6,121 nucleotides of DNA from Gammaproteobacteria bacterium (GCA_021774015.1 JAJFJO010000386.1:1-6121), one strand, 5' to 3'; shown: positions 1-5,722, counted from the first letter of the stretch. Translations and numbers: made by a program. The notes: generated by a model from the letters alone, not told the origin.

Positions 1-578
1 GTTAAAACAATCGCCCCACCCTGCGCGACATGGCGCTGCATTAAACGCTCAACATCATTAACGCCTTTGCTATCCAACGCGGCAAGTGGCTCATCTAAAA
101 CCCATAGCATAGCTTTTGTCAGTAATAATTTTGCTAGTGCAACTCGAAGTCGTTGCCCTTGTGATACCTCAGAACATAATCGTCTTGCATATTCATCTAA
201 CTGCATCGCAGTGATCGCCGCTATAAGATCATCATGTTTAGGGATTGCATATCGGCCATCCATTTGTATATTCTCATACACCGTCAAATCGTCTTTAATA
301 CCACGCTCATGGCCCACATAAAAAATATGTCGGTAAAAGTCAGGAAGATTATTTTGGATCGGCTTACCTTGCCATAATATGTCGCCTTGCTGAGCAGGCA
401 ATAACCCTATCAATGAGCGCAACAAACTGGTTTTACCAACACCGTTTTTTCCGAGAATTTGGACCACATCACCGCGATTGACGACAAGGTTAACATCGCG
501 AAATAAAAGGCGCTCATTACGCTGACAGGTTAAGCCGTTGGCTCGCAATAACATTTGAGGTTGTATGTCTTGCTCCAT
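1..578 (-). CDS. ccmA: Heme exporter ATP-binding protein CcmA (3' end outside window)
   Basis: This is the ATPase subunit of the CcmAB(CD) ABC complex, which acts at the inner membrane in system I cytochrome c maturation and drives release of heme-loaded CcmE. The 192 residues visible cover most of a family protein of about 200-210 residues. Walker A is GKNGVGKT at residues 43-50, the ABC signature is VSQGQ at 138-142 (commonly LSAGQ or LSGGQ) and Walker B is MLWVLDEP at 157-164, with Asp162 and Glu163. The CcmA-type stretch YVGHERGIKDDLT lies at 88-99 and separates this from general ABC ATPases. The ATG at 576-578 is preceded by AGGTGG (585-590) at a spacing of 6, so the start is secure. It begins 14 nt after the wecA stop, implying co-transcription. 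The H-loop and C-terminus, and any ccmB, lie beyond position 1. The product assignment is confident. Confidence 0.93.
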   Translation of the reverse strand, partial: MEQDIQPQMLLRANGLTCQRNERLLFRDVNLVVNRGDVVQILGKNGVGKTSLLRSLIGLLPAQQGDILWQGKPIQNNLPDFYRHIFYVGHERGIKDDLTVYENIQMDGRYAIPKHDDLIAAITAMQLDEYARRLCSEVSQGQRLRVALAKLLLTKAMLWVLDEPLAALDSKGVNDVERLMQRHVAQGGAIVL

Positions 579-592
579 GCAATACCACCTTA

Positions 593-1666
593 TTAACGCC
601 TCACGATACGCACCAACAACAAATAAAAAAATAATGCCGTGAGCAACCCAAGAAACTGCATTCCATCTGGAACATTGTAAGCGTTCATCAACAAACCGAT
701 CAATCCTAATGAAAAAGATAACACACACAATAGCAAGGTCGATAGTGAACTATTAATGTTATATACGTGCAAGACATGATGAAAATGATCACGGCTAGCA
801 GATAAAACAGGTTTACCATTTAAAAAACGATGCAACATGACGCTAATGAGGTCAAACAAAGGAAATGCCAACACCCATAAAATGCTAATGGGGCGCACCA
901 CATGAATATGAGCTTGCGATACATCGATGGCAAACCAAGCAATCAGAAATGCAATAACCGTGCTCCCGGCATCACCCATAAAAATACTTGCCGATTTGCG
1001 CCAAGGCAAACGTAAGTTAAACCCAAGAAACACCAGCAAAATTACGGCAAGAATCATTAGCATTAACGTATCTGAATAACGCTGCAATTGAACACTCAAT
1101 GCTCCCAGCAATATCACTTGACCCAAAGCCACGCCCCCAGCCAATCCATCTTGACCATCGATCATGTTCATTGCATTAAGATAGCCCACTACCACAAACG
1201 TGGTTATCGGAAAAGCCCATTGGTATAAATGCACATCACCCACAAATAAGATATTGCCTAAGTTGGTGATCATATGACCACCCCAAGAGATCAAGATGAC
1301 CGTTGCCAACACCTGACCAAATAATCGAAGCTTTGAACTAAGCTCTTTGAAATCATCAACGACACCCATCATTAACAACAAACCACCGCCCGCCAACAAA
1401 CCACGATACGGTTGCAATGAAAAATGCAAGGTGAGTAGCGCAAAACAAAAGCCAAAGAACATGGCGATACCACCAATCAATGGAACATCGTTTTCATGGG
1501 ATTTACGGCCACCAGGGCGATCGACCAAACCAATATGTAGCGCTATAGGTTTTAGCAGCCAAATACAGAATAGCGTTGCAGTAAAGGCTATAAAAGCGCT
1601 CTTGATAACATCGTGTTCAGCAAAAACCATAGCTTGGATACTTTCACCTATAAAGACAGAAAGCAT
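593..1666 (-). CDS. wecA: Undecaprenyl-phosphate GlcNAc-1-phosphate transferase (WecA-type)
   Basis: This polytopic inner-membrane enzyme transfers GlcNAc-1-phosphate from UDP-GlcNAc to undecaprenyl phosphate, the first lipid-linked step of O-antigen or enterobacterial-common-antigen-type glycans. Its 357 residues are normal for the family, and at least nine hydrophobic segments can be seen. Family motifs occur in order: VDRPGGRKSH at 48-57 followed by PLIGGI (62-67), the metal-binding Asp pair at 104-105, NAMNMIDGQDGLAGG at 164-178, FMGDAGST at 229-236 (Asp232), and the His motif DHFHH at 293-297, which replaces the HIHH of E. coli WecA. The GDAGST block and the His motif favour WecA over MraY. 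The exact sugar (GlcNAc, or another HexNAc as in WbpL) cannot be read from sequence. Neither the ATG at 1666 nor an in-frame ATG 12 codons later has a good Shine-Dalgarno, so the start is uncertain by that amount. ccmA follows after 14 nt. Confidence 0.9.
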   Translation of the reverse strand: MLSVFIGESIQAMVFAEHDVIKSAFIAFTATLFCIWLLKPIALHIGLVDRPGGRKSHENDVPLIGGIAMFFGFCFALLTLHFSLQPYRGLLAGGGLLLMMGVVDDFKELSSKLRLFGQVLATVILISWGGHMITNLGNILFVGDVHLYQWAFPITTFVVVGYLNAMNMIDGQDGLAGGVALGQVILLGALSVQLQRYSDTLMLMILAVILLVFLGFNLRLPWRKSASIFMGDAGSTVIAFLIAWFAIDVSQAHIHVVRPISILWVLAFPLFDLISVMLHRFLNGKPVLSASRDHFHHVLHVYNINSSLSTLLLCVLSFSLGLIGLLMNAYNVPDGMQFLGLLTALFFYLLLVRIVRR

Positions 1667-1685
1667 GATAACGTTGTCACCCTAC

Positions 1686-1695
1686 CCTTGCAAGG
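1686..1695. repeat. 10-bp perfect palindrome upstream of wecA
   Basis: CCTTGCAAGG is its own reverse complement and lies about 20 bp before the wecA ATG, in what should be its 5' leader. It could be a protein-binding site or chance. A second small inverted repeat, GTTAA-TCGC-TTAAC, is at 1727-1740. No convincing -35/-10 pair was found for wecA. Confidence 0.3.
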
Positions 1696-1871
1696 CTCGA
1701 ATAGATTGCCCGAATGAGCGACTAGAGTTAATCGCTTAACCAAAGTTAGAGTGCTCCCAAAATCCAATCATTAGATCAATCTCTGCCCAGCTCACACCAG
1801 AACATCTGACTAGATCCAAACTTTATCAAACTTCGAAAGCACCCTATTAGGGACCACATAGCTTGCAATCA

Positions 1872-1895
1872 CAGCAACCCCACTAGGAATTGCTG
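1872..1895 (-). terminator. Weak stem-loop downstream of comEA
   Basis: CAGCAA (1872-1877) pairs with TTGCTG (1890-1895) around a 12-nt loop, 17 nt past the comEA stop. There is no following T-run on either strand, so it is at best a weak or Rho-assisted 3' end. The rest of the 1667-1911 gap shows no gene or RNA that I can support. Confidence 0.22.
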
Positions 1896-1911
1896 CTGCA
1901 GTCTACTCAAG

Positions 1912-2262
1912 CTAGCTCGCTGTCATTTTACCTGGGTTATTTTTCAGTAGTCGTGCAAGAGATTTCTCACCGATACCTTTAACCTTAGTCAAATCGTTAA
2001 GGTTCTTGAATGAACCATGCTCCTGACGATAGGCAACAATCAACTCCGCCTTTTTAGCCCCGATACCCTTAAGAGTTTCAAGTGTGCTAGCATCTGCGAT
2101 GTTGATATTCACAGCCCCAACTGCTTTTTTAGTATGCGCCTGGGTCTGTGTTTCAGATCGATAGTGACGGGTTTCTTTTTTCGCAGCAATTGCGCCCGCA
2201 GATAACGATAAACCCAAAGCAACCGTTGCAATGGTAGTCATACGTAGTAATGAATGTTTCAT
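1912..2262 (-). CDS. comEA: ComEA-type periplasmic helix-hairpin-helix DNA-binding protein
   Basis: ComEA binds incoming double-stranded DNA in the periplasm during natural transformation and helps pull it through the outer-membrane pore. Residues 1-27 form a Sec signal peptide (MKHSLLRM, hydrophobic core, then AGAIA|A near 26). A charged, Gln/Thr-rich linker (about 28-49) leads to the ComEA core: VNINIADA at 51-58, the first HhH hairpin with LKGIG (64-68), HGSFKNLNDL at 82-91, and the second hairpin VKGIG (94-98). At 116 residues it is the short gammaproteobacterial form, without the membrane-anchored N-terminal domain of Bacillus ComEA. The start is the ATG at 2260-2262, with AAGGAG (2270-2275) seven nt upstream. 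The frame stays open to a TTG at 2280, but that codon would overlap this Shine-Dalgarno. The stop is TAG. It seems to be monocistronic, with its own promoter. The fold is certain; a role in transformation is inferred from the family. Confidence 0.92.
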   Translation of the reverse strand: MKHSLLRMTTIATVALGLSLSAGAIAAKKETRHYRSETQTQAHTKKAVGAVNINIADASTLETLKGIGAKKAELIVAYRQEHGSFKNLNDLTKVKGIGEKSLARLLKNNPGKMTAS

Positions 2263-2297
2263 AGTAATTCTCCTTATCAAGTTTAAGAAACAAGACC

Positions 2298-2326
2298 AGT
2301 GTATGGAGATGAGAATGCGGCTTCAA
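2298..2326 (-). promoter_or_regulatory. Candidate sigma70 promoter for comEA
   Basis: On the minus strand, TTGAAG (2321-2326) and TACACT (2298-2303) are separated by exactly 17 bp. Each hexamer matches consensus at 4 of 6 positions. Predicted initiation near 2291 would give a leader of about 29 nt ending in the good Shine-Dalgarno of comEA. Confidence 0.5.
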
Positions 2327-2340
2327 TACCGTAAAAAACA

Positions 2341-2380
2341 CTATAGAGGATACTCAGTAAGAATTACTGTTTCGCTATAG
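2341..2380. repeat. Nested inverted repeat upstream of comEA promoter
   Basis: A perfect inner hairpin, CAGTAA-GAA-TTACTG (2355-2369), is framed by two copies of the palindrome CTATAG at 2341-2346 and 2375-2380. The 40-bp element sits just upstream of the comEA -35 box. Nothing on either side is T-rich enough to suggest termination, so a regulator-binding site or an extruded hairpin is more likely. It could be chance in AT-rich DNA. Confidence 0.35.
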
Positions 2381-2466
2381 GGTTGATAGAATTTTTAGGA
2401 TATAAACGACCATTACAATTTTTAAGTTATCTTTAAAACAGCCTGTTATCAATCGAGAAGACTGAA

Positions 2467-2485
2467 GTGGAGGCTAAACCTCTAC
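2467..2485. repeat. Stem-loop between peptidase gene and comEA
   Basis: GTGGAGG (2467-2473) pairs with CCTCTAC (2479-2485) around a 5-nt loop. There are six Watson-Crick pairs, and the remaining pair is G-T if the plus strand is transcribed. There is no adjacent T-run. Function unknown; it may be a residual 3'-end structure of the peptidase transcript. Confidence 0.25.
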
Positions 2486-2537
2486 CATCCTTGCATCATA
2501 CGTGCTACAAACTTAAGAGCCTGTCTTTTGCACATCT

Positions 2538-2573
2538 AAAAAAGCATGTGACAAGCTTTAGGAAGCGGTTCCT
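2538..2573 (-). terminator. Candidate intrinsic terminator of the peptidase gene
   Basis: Two adjacent hairpins lie 21-56 nt beyond the peptidase stop. The first is AGGAA-CCGC-TTCCT (2573 down to 2560). The second is AAAGC, a 9-nt loop and GCTTT (2559 down to 2541), running directly into TTT so that six T's end at 2538. The second stem is only 5 bp, so termination would be modest. Confidence 0.4.
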
Positions 2574-2593
2574 CATCGGCAAAACTCTATGTT

Positions 2594-3283
2594 CTACGTA
2601 AGATAAATATATATGCCTGTGTCATAATAACTCCGTCTTCCTCCCATACTTGAAAATAGCCAATAATCTCTACCAGTTGCTGGATCCATAAATTTTCCAT
2701 TTCGATACAAGACATAATGTAAAGAGAAATTTTCATTGCCAATAACACCAACTCCATTAAGTAATTCCCAAGCTGAAGTAAGAGCAAGACCGCCCAAGGC
2801 ACCAGCAACACCACCAGCCGCAGTTCTCAAGTATCCAAGCCCACTTGCTAAATAACCGCCAATTCCTCCACCAGCCCCCCATACTCCTCTACCGGTCCAT
2901 AGGGGACATGCATCAACACAAATAACAACCATCAAGACCCATTGATTTCTTGATATCCAATAACGAGGACTCCACCCTCGCCACTCATTAACTGTAATTC
3001 CAGCATTCTTTGCTGCAGTAACCGCTCTTGGATATTGCATTTTTAGAATACGAGGAAACATGATTCCAGATAGTACAATCTCCACATTGAAACCCATTTG
3101 GGTTGCCTCATTTGCCAACTCATGTGGCATGCAGTATAGGCCTCCAAACCTGTTATTTAAATGTTGAATGCGGTTATAAATCACTATTTCTTGAGTCATA
3201 GCAGTATTATTTTTTTCATTATCAGCTACAATCAAGCATGATGGCCCACAAGAGTTATCATTGGTTTGTGTGTAAGTTGCCAT
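2594..3283 (-). CDS. C39/papain-like cysteine peptidase homologue with glycine-zipper segment
   Basis: I do not recognise a named family. The 229 residues carry the signature of the C39-like papain fold. Gln6 could be the oxyanion-hole residue. NSCGPSCLIVA (10-20) supplies the nucleophile Cys12. LHYVLYRNGKFMDPATG (188-204) supplies His189 and Asp200, in the typical His-strand/turn-DP arrangement. The stretch NQWVLMVVICVD (113-124) resembles the strand that usually comes shortly before the catalytic His. Here the two are separated by about 50 residues (131-182) rich in Gly and Ala, with stacked GxxxG spacings (138/142, 139/143, 157/161, 161/165), which look membrane-active or oligomerising. 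There is no signal peptide, since the catalytic motif begins at residue 6. The start is secure: AGGAGG (3288-3293) lies 4 nt before the ATG. The stop is TAG. It stands alone next to an AT-rich gene-poor stretch, so an accessory role (effector, toxin or processing enzyme) is possible but unproven. Confidence 0.72.
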   Translation of the reverse strand: MATYTQTNDNSCGPSCLIVADNEKNNTAMTQEIVIYNRIQHLNNRFGGLYCMPHELANEATQMGFNVEIVLSGIMFPRILKMQYPRAVTAAKNAGITVNEWRGWSPRYWISRNQWVLMVVICVDACPLWTGRGVWGAGGGIGGYLASGLGYLRTAAGGVAGALGGLALTSAWELLNGVGVIGNENFSLHYVLYRNGKFMDPATGRDYWLFSSMGGRRSYYDTGIYIYLT

Positions 3284-3341
3284 TAGTCCTCCTAACTATA
3301 TTTTTGAAAAAAATGCTAGCTGCTTTGTGCAACACGCTATT

Positions 3342-3371
3342 TATTTTCTCAGAGTGCTTTTATTTGTTCAA
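3342..3371 (-). promoter_or_regulatory. Weak candidate promoter for the peptidase gene
   Basis: TTGAAC (3366-3371) and AAAATA (3342-3347) are separated by 18 bp on the minus strand, about 60 bp before the start codon. The -10 match is poor and the surroundings are AT-rich, so similar pairs are expected by chance. Confidence 0.2.
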
Positions 3372-3607
3372 AAAATTCGGCCTTCCTTGTTAAAACCAGA
3401 CATTCTCCAAAAACCCTGGCTAAAAGCACCTATTTTTTATTTGTTATCCATACAAATTTTTATTTAACTTGTTGATTTAAAGAAGTTCTCACCTTCTGAA
3501 TTTCCTGCAGTTTTTCTTGTCTAACATACTCATAGCTTTCACCGATTCCCGGTCAATACATTAACCCTACACTCAACCATAATGCAGTCTCAAGTCAGTT
3601 ATATAAA

Positions 3608-3638
3608 GGTTCCATAGATAGCCACTATCGAGGAAACC
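3608..3638. repeat. Imperfect 31-nt hairpin
   Basis: Inner arms GATAG (3617-3621) and CTATC (3625-3629) close a CCA loop. Outer arms GGTTCC (3608-3613) and GGAAACC (3632-3638) pair with one bulged base, separated from the inner stem by a 3x2 internal loop. No T-run follows on either strand. It could be a remnant RNA structure or chance. Confidence 0.25.
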
Positions 3639-3787
3639 ATTTATCCACATATACCAACACTCATTTTACACCACCAATTATGACTTGTAATAGCTGTGTT
3701 TTTTTAATCAGCACTATAAACCCAGCCTAAACATAAGAACGAAAAAGTTTTATTATCCTTAAACCTAAAAATATGAAATTTTGTCAT

Positions 3788-3838
3788 TTGAATTATTTCC
3801 CAGCAATTTTGCTATATTTATTAGTCCTTTCGTACGAA
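3788..3838 (+). promoter_or_regulatory. Extended -10 promoter with flanking operator-like palindromes
   Basis: TGCTATATT at 3810-3818 is an extended -10 element, and TATATT matches consensus at 5 of 6 positions. The best -35, TTGAAT (3788-3793), is 19 bp away, so the extended -10 would do most of the work. An inverted repeat AGCAA-TT-TTGCT (3802-3813) overlaps the spacer and the -10. The 10-bp perfect palindrome TTCGTACGAA (3829-3838) falls just after the predicted start point (about 3825). This layout suits repression by a dimeric regulator, but no regulator is identified. Confidence 0.4.
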
Positions 3839-3866
3839 CAAGAAACAAAAATTACAAGAGGTGCGC

Positions 3867-3917
3867 ATGGCAAGTAGCATCAGCGAAGTCAAGTATGACC
3901 GTATTATCAGGTTGTGA
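3867..3917 (+). CDS. 16-codon micro-ORF or truncated small gene
   Basis: An ATG with a decent Shine-Dalgarno (GAGGT at 3858-3862, 4 nt upstream) opens MASSISEVKYDRIIRL and then stops at TGA. It follows the extended -10 promoter by about 50 bp. It may be a small peptide or leader peptide, or the surviving start of a gene broken by a stop or frameshift. After the TGA the same frame stays open for about 33 more codons without recognisable similarity. The translation signals support expression better than the length does. No function can be assigned. Confidence 0.3.
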   Translation: MASSISEVKYDRIIRL

Positions 3918-3964
3918 AAGCGCGATATTATCCCACCTACTGCGACAAATTATTTACCCCCCAT

Positions 3965-3986
3965 TTGTAATATTTACAACTTTTTT
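3965..3986 (+). terminator. Candidate terminator of the plus-strand mini-unit
   Basis: TTGTAA (3965-3970) and TTACAA (3974-3979) form a perfect 6-bp stem with a TAT loop, followed after one C by six T's (3981-3986). The stem has a single G-C pair, so it may be leaky. Its placement about 50 nt after the micro-ORF would define a transcript of roughly 160 nt. Confidence 0.35.
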
Positions 3987-4132
3987 GGTTTTGAATGTAA
4001 GCTAAAATTTAATTAAATCTTACAAGTATTTTCGAATCAATAACAACCATAAAAAAGTAGATTCAATTTTTAACTAAAAAGTAAGAATAAAACTTAATAA
4101 AGTAGATATCGAATTACAAATAGAATCTTGTA

Positions 4133-4405
4133 ATGAATATTCTTGTTAAACACACATTAGGAAGCTACGCCAACGAGATCTTGATACCATCCGAAATTAT
4201 TCATGAAACAAAATTCATTGGTCACATAAAAAAAAGAGCACTATCACCTGGAACATGACATCGCATATCAATGGATATTGGAATAATTAAAAACCTGCGG
4301 TTTTCAAGCTTTTTCCAAAATGTCCCGAGGCAAGCCTCAGGGTATGGCTGCGCAATCATCGATATTATATCAGTGTCATTGCCAAAGAAAACTGTTAGGT
4401 TATAA
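4133..4405 (+). pseudogene. Possible degraded ORF, plus strand
   Basis: The frame reads 41 codons from an ATG (MNILVKHTLGSYANEIL...) to a TGA at 4256-4258, then stays open a further 48 codons (including an ATG at 4271) to a TAA at 4403-4405. The composition is protein-like and only one stop interrupts about 90 codons, which could mean a recently inactivated gene. There is no Shine-Dalgarno and no recognised domain, and a competing minus-strand ORF covers the same DNA. Weakly supported. Confidence 0.17.
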
Positions 4406-4425
4406 CCGGCAGGATTATCCCACAT
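4222..4425 (-). CDS. Doubtful hypothetical ORF, 67 codons
   Basis: The frame begins at an ATG that directly follows an in-frame TAG, so no longer version exists. The product starts MWDNPAGYNLTVFFGN and is not recognised. There is no clear Shine-Dalgarno. The orientation matches the real genes. A strong hairpin inside it, CCTGAGG-CTTG-CCTCGGG (4341 down to 4324), has full pairing only in minus-strand RNA, through a G-U pair. It may be a gene fragment or fortuitous. Confidence 0.2.
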   Translation of the reverse strand: MWDNPAGYNLTVFFGNDTDIISMIAQPYPEACLGTFWKKLENRRFLIIPISIDMRCHVPGDSALFFM

Positions 4426-4451
4426 CTAATTTGATCCATTAAACCTTAGAA

Positions 4452-4486
4452 CAAAGAAAACCACCTGGGGTGTGCTGGTTTCCAGC
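4452..4486 (-). terminator. Candidate terminator of the OMP gene, with alternative hairpin
   Basis: On the minus strand AAACCA (4481-4476) pairs with TGGTTT (4463-4458), and the loop contains CACC/GGTG complementarity that could form instead. A T-rich tail, TTTTCTTTG, ends at 4452. It lies about 70 nt after the OMP stop. The perfect hairpin GCTGG-AAA-CCAGC (4486-4474) shares bases with the first and cannot form at the same time. Confidence 0.4.
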
Positions 4487-4554
4487 CTGCACTCGTAGAA
4501 TAGAATAGCATTTTTAAATATCTTACGTTTATTTACAGGATTATTTAATTATAA

Positions 4555-5706
4555 TTAAGTACCAAATGTAATTTTCACGGCAACCGCATTTCCGTTAACA
4601 TTAGCAATACCTAAAATAGGCACTGTTGGTTTTGTTCTGTTTTGAATATTTAGCTTTCCAACAAAACCGTGCCCATAATCAACACCGATACCAAAAGCAG
4701 GTAATTGAAAATGAGCCCCAAGAGCAATCCCAAATACATCACCGCCAGGAGCGCGTAGAGAACGATCACGAAAATTGGATGGCGTCTCATCAAACGTTAC
4801 CGCACTTTGTAAATACCATTTTTTATTAATGATATAGCGCATCCCAAGCAAGCCATACCAGGTGTTACGGTAGTTGAAAATAATAGGATCTGTAAATGCA
4901 GTAGATTTTAAAATAATTGACTTGAGAATGCTCCACTGCGTATAAATCGCCTGCGCTTGTATCAACAAATGGTGACTTAAAACCTGTACAATATTAATTT
5001 CCGTAATTGCTGGTAAAGAAGCTGCAGCCGTTGATGGAACGATCAGCTGACCAGCGATCGGAGAATTGATAGTTTCCGTCCCCACCAAATTGTGCATGAT
5101 TTTAGAATAATAAATAACATTCAAAAAAGTAATCGGTGTAATATCAAACGTAAGACCTGCATGCCAACCAACACCATAACTATCACCACGAATCGCAACA
5201 GGTGTTTCCAGTGGCCCAGGCGGTGGAGCCACTTCGCTAATAAACAACGAGAAATGTTGCCAATCAACCCCCGCGCCAACAGACAAACGTTTGGATAATT
5301 GAACACCAAAATCGACTGTATCATTAATCGCTTCTGTATTGGTAGTCACTGCCCCAAAACGTGCAAAAGAGGTGGAGGGGTAACTTGCTACAACATTATA
5401 GGCATTAGAGCGACGTATTCCTAACACCACATATTTTGACAAACGTAGCGCCAACATAAAGTCCGGCAGAAATATATTAGGCAATTGATTTTTTACCACT
5501 CCTGAGGTTCCAATAACAGAACCCGTGAACGTTGAGTTACGATTGAGAAACGTGCCATTAATCGTGAAGACTGCTTTTTTAACATCGGTTAAATCAGCTG
5601 GATTTATATAAGCCAAACCAGAAAAAATTTCACCACCACTAGCCAGGACAAGTTGAGACATCAATAAAGAGATAGCTGCCAAAAGGCACAGTCCTATAAA
5701 TCGCAT
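4555..5706 (-). CDS. FadL/OmpP1-type outer-membrane transport protein, shortened N-terminus
   Basis: This is a predicted outer-membrane beta-barrel of the family that takes up long-chain fatty acids and other hydrophobic compounds. Residues 1-22 are a signal peptide with a VLA|S cleavage site. NPADL is at 35-39. The C-terminal half shows the family pattern: AQAIYTQWS at 251-259, an alternating strand with GLLGMRYIINKKWYLQSAV at 285-303, FDETPSNFRD at 305-314, then barrel strands to a final KITFGT. Only about 12 mature residues precede NPADL. In E. coli FadL roughly 30 residues forming the plugging hatch come before the equivalent NPA. The C-terminus ends FGT rather than in an aromatic residue. 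At 383 residues it is a little short for the family. Three overlapping ATGs (5714, 5710, 5706) follow the AAGGA Shine-Dalgarno; only the last, about 9 nt away, opens this frame. The substrate is unknown. Confidence 0.78.
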   Translation of the reverse strand: MRFIGLCLLAAISLLMSQLVLASGGEIFSGLAYINPADLTDVKKAVFTINGTFLNRNSTFTGSVIGTSGVVKNQLPNIFLPDFMLALRLSKYVVLGIRRSNAYNVVASYPSTSFARFGAVTTNTEAINDTVDFGVQLSKRLSVGAGVDWQHFSLFISEVAPPPGPLETPVAIRGDSYGVGWHAGLTFDITPITFLNVIYYSKIMHNLVGTETINSPIAGQLIVPSTAAASLPAITEINIVQVLSHHLLIQAQAIYTQWSILKSIILKSTAFTDPIIFNYRNTWYGLLGMRYIINKKWYLQSAVTFDETPSNFRDRSLRAPGGDVFGIALGAHFQLPAFGIGVDYGHGFVGKLNIQNRTKPTVPILGIANVNGNAVAVKITFGT

Positions 5707-5722
5707 TCATTCATTTCCTTAC

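Larger units (their letters stand above)
3294..4554. other. Gene-poor AT-rich stretch
   Basis: This interval of about 1.26 kb between the peptidase and OMP genes contains no recognisable protein family on either strand. It holds the weak peptidase promoter, an imperfect hairpin at 3608-3638, the compact plus-strand unit at about 3788-3986, an AT-rich simple-sequence part (about 4005-4130), the doubtful ORFs between 4133 and 4425, and the OMP terminator near 4452-4486. No tRNA, transposase fragment, terminal repeat or CRISPR spacing was seen. Its base composition is visibly lower in GC than wecA or pyrF. Confidence 0.6.

Noticed and set aside
67..321. 84-codon plus-strand ORF.
   Set aside because: It is antisense to ccmA, in the region encoding its GIKDDLT, signature and Walker B motifs; it is a shadow frame.
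1347..1739. 130-codon plus-strand ORF.
   Set aside because: It is antisense to the N-terminal half of wecA, whose motifs are unmistakable; it is a shadow frame.
1741..1860. Possible tRNA or other structured RNA between wecA and comEA.
   Set aside because: No T-loop GGTTCRA motif, acceptor stem or CCA end on either strand; only short palindromes such as CCCTATTAGGG.
2587..2814. 75-codon minus-strand ORF overlapping the end of the peptidase gene.
   Set aside because: It is a different frame of the same strand within the peptidase gene, with no start signal of its own.
3553..3600. Idea that TGA might encode Trp, since in-frame TGAs occur where Trp would read sensibly.
   Set aside because: pyrF ends at TGA at the expected family C-terminus, and the clear genes use TGG for Trp, so the standard bacterial code applies.
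3460..3726. Minus-strand frame ending in a protein-like tail (GESYEYVRQEKLQEIQK...), a possible gene remnant upstream of the peptidase.
   Set aside because: It has four in-frame stops (3553, 3595, 3625, 3661) in 89 codons, about the random expectation, and the final 30 open codons contain no start codon.
3821..3838. Resemblance of the minus strand here (GTACGAAAGGAC) to the sarcin-ricin loop of 23S rRNA.
   Set aside because: The match is about a dozen bases, and the flanking sequence does not continue the rRNA on either side.
3781..4005. Plus-strand ORF of 74 codons.
   Set aside because: It starts at a TTG without a Shine-Dalgarno, in a different frame from the better-supported micro-ORF, and has no recognisable domain. 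It is likely fortuitous in AT-rich DNA.
4545..4558. 14-bp perfect palindrome TTAATTATAATTAA over the OMP stop codon.
   Set aside because: It is made only of A and T in an AT-rich tail, so it carries little information.
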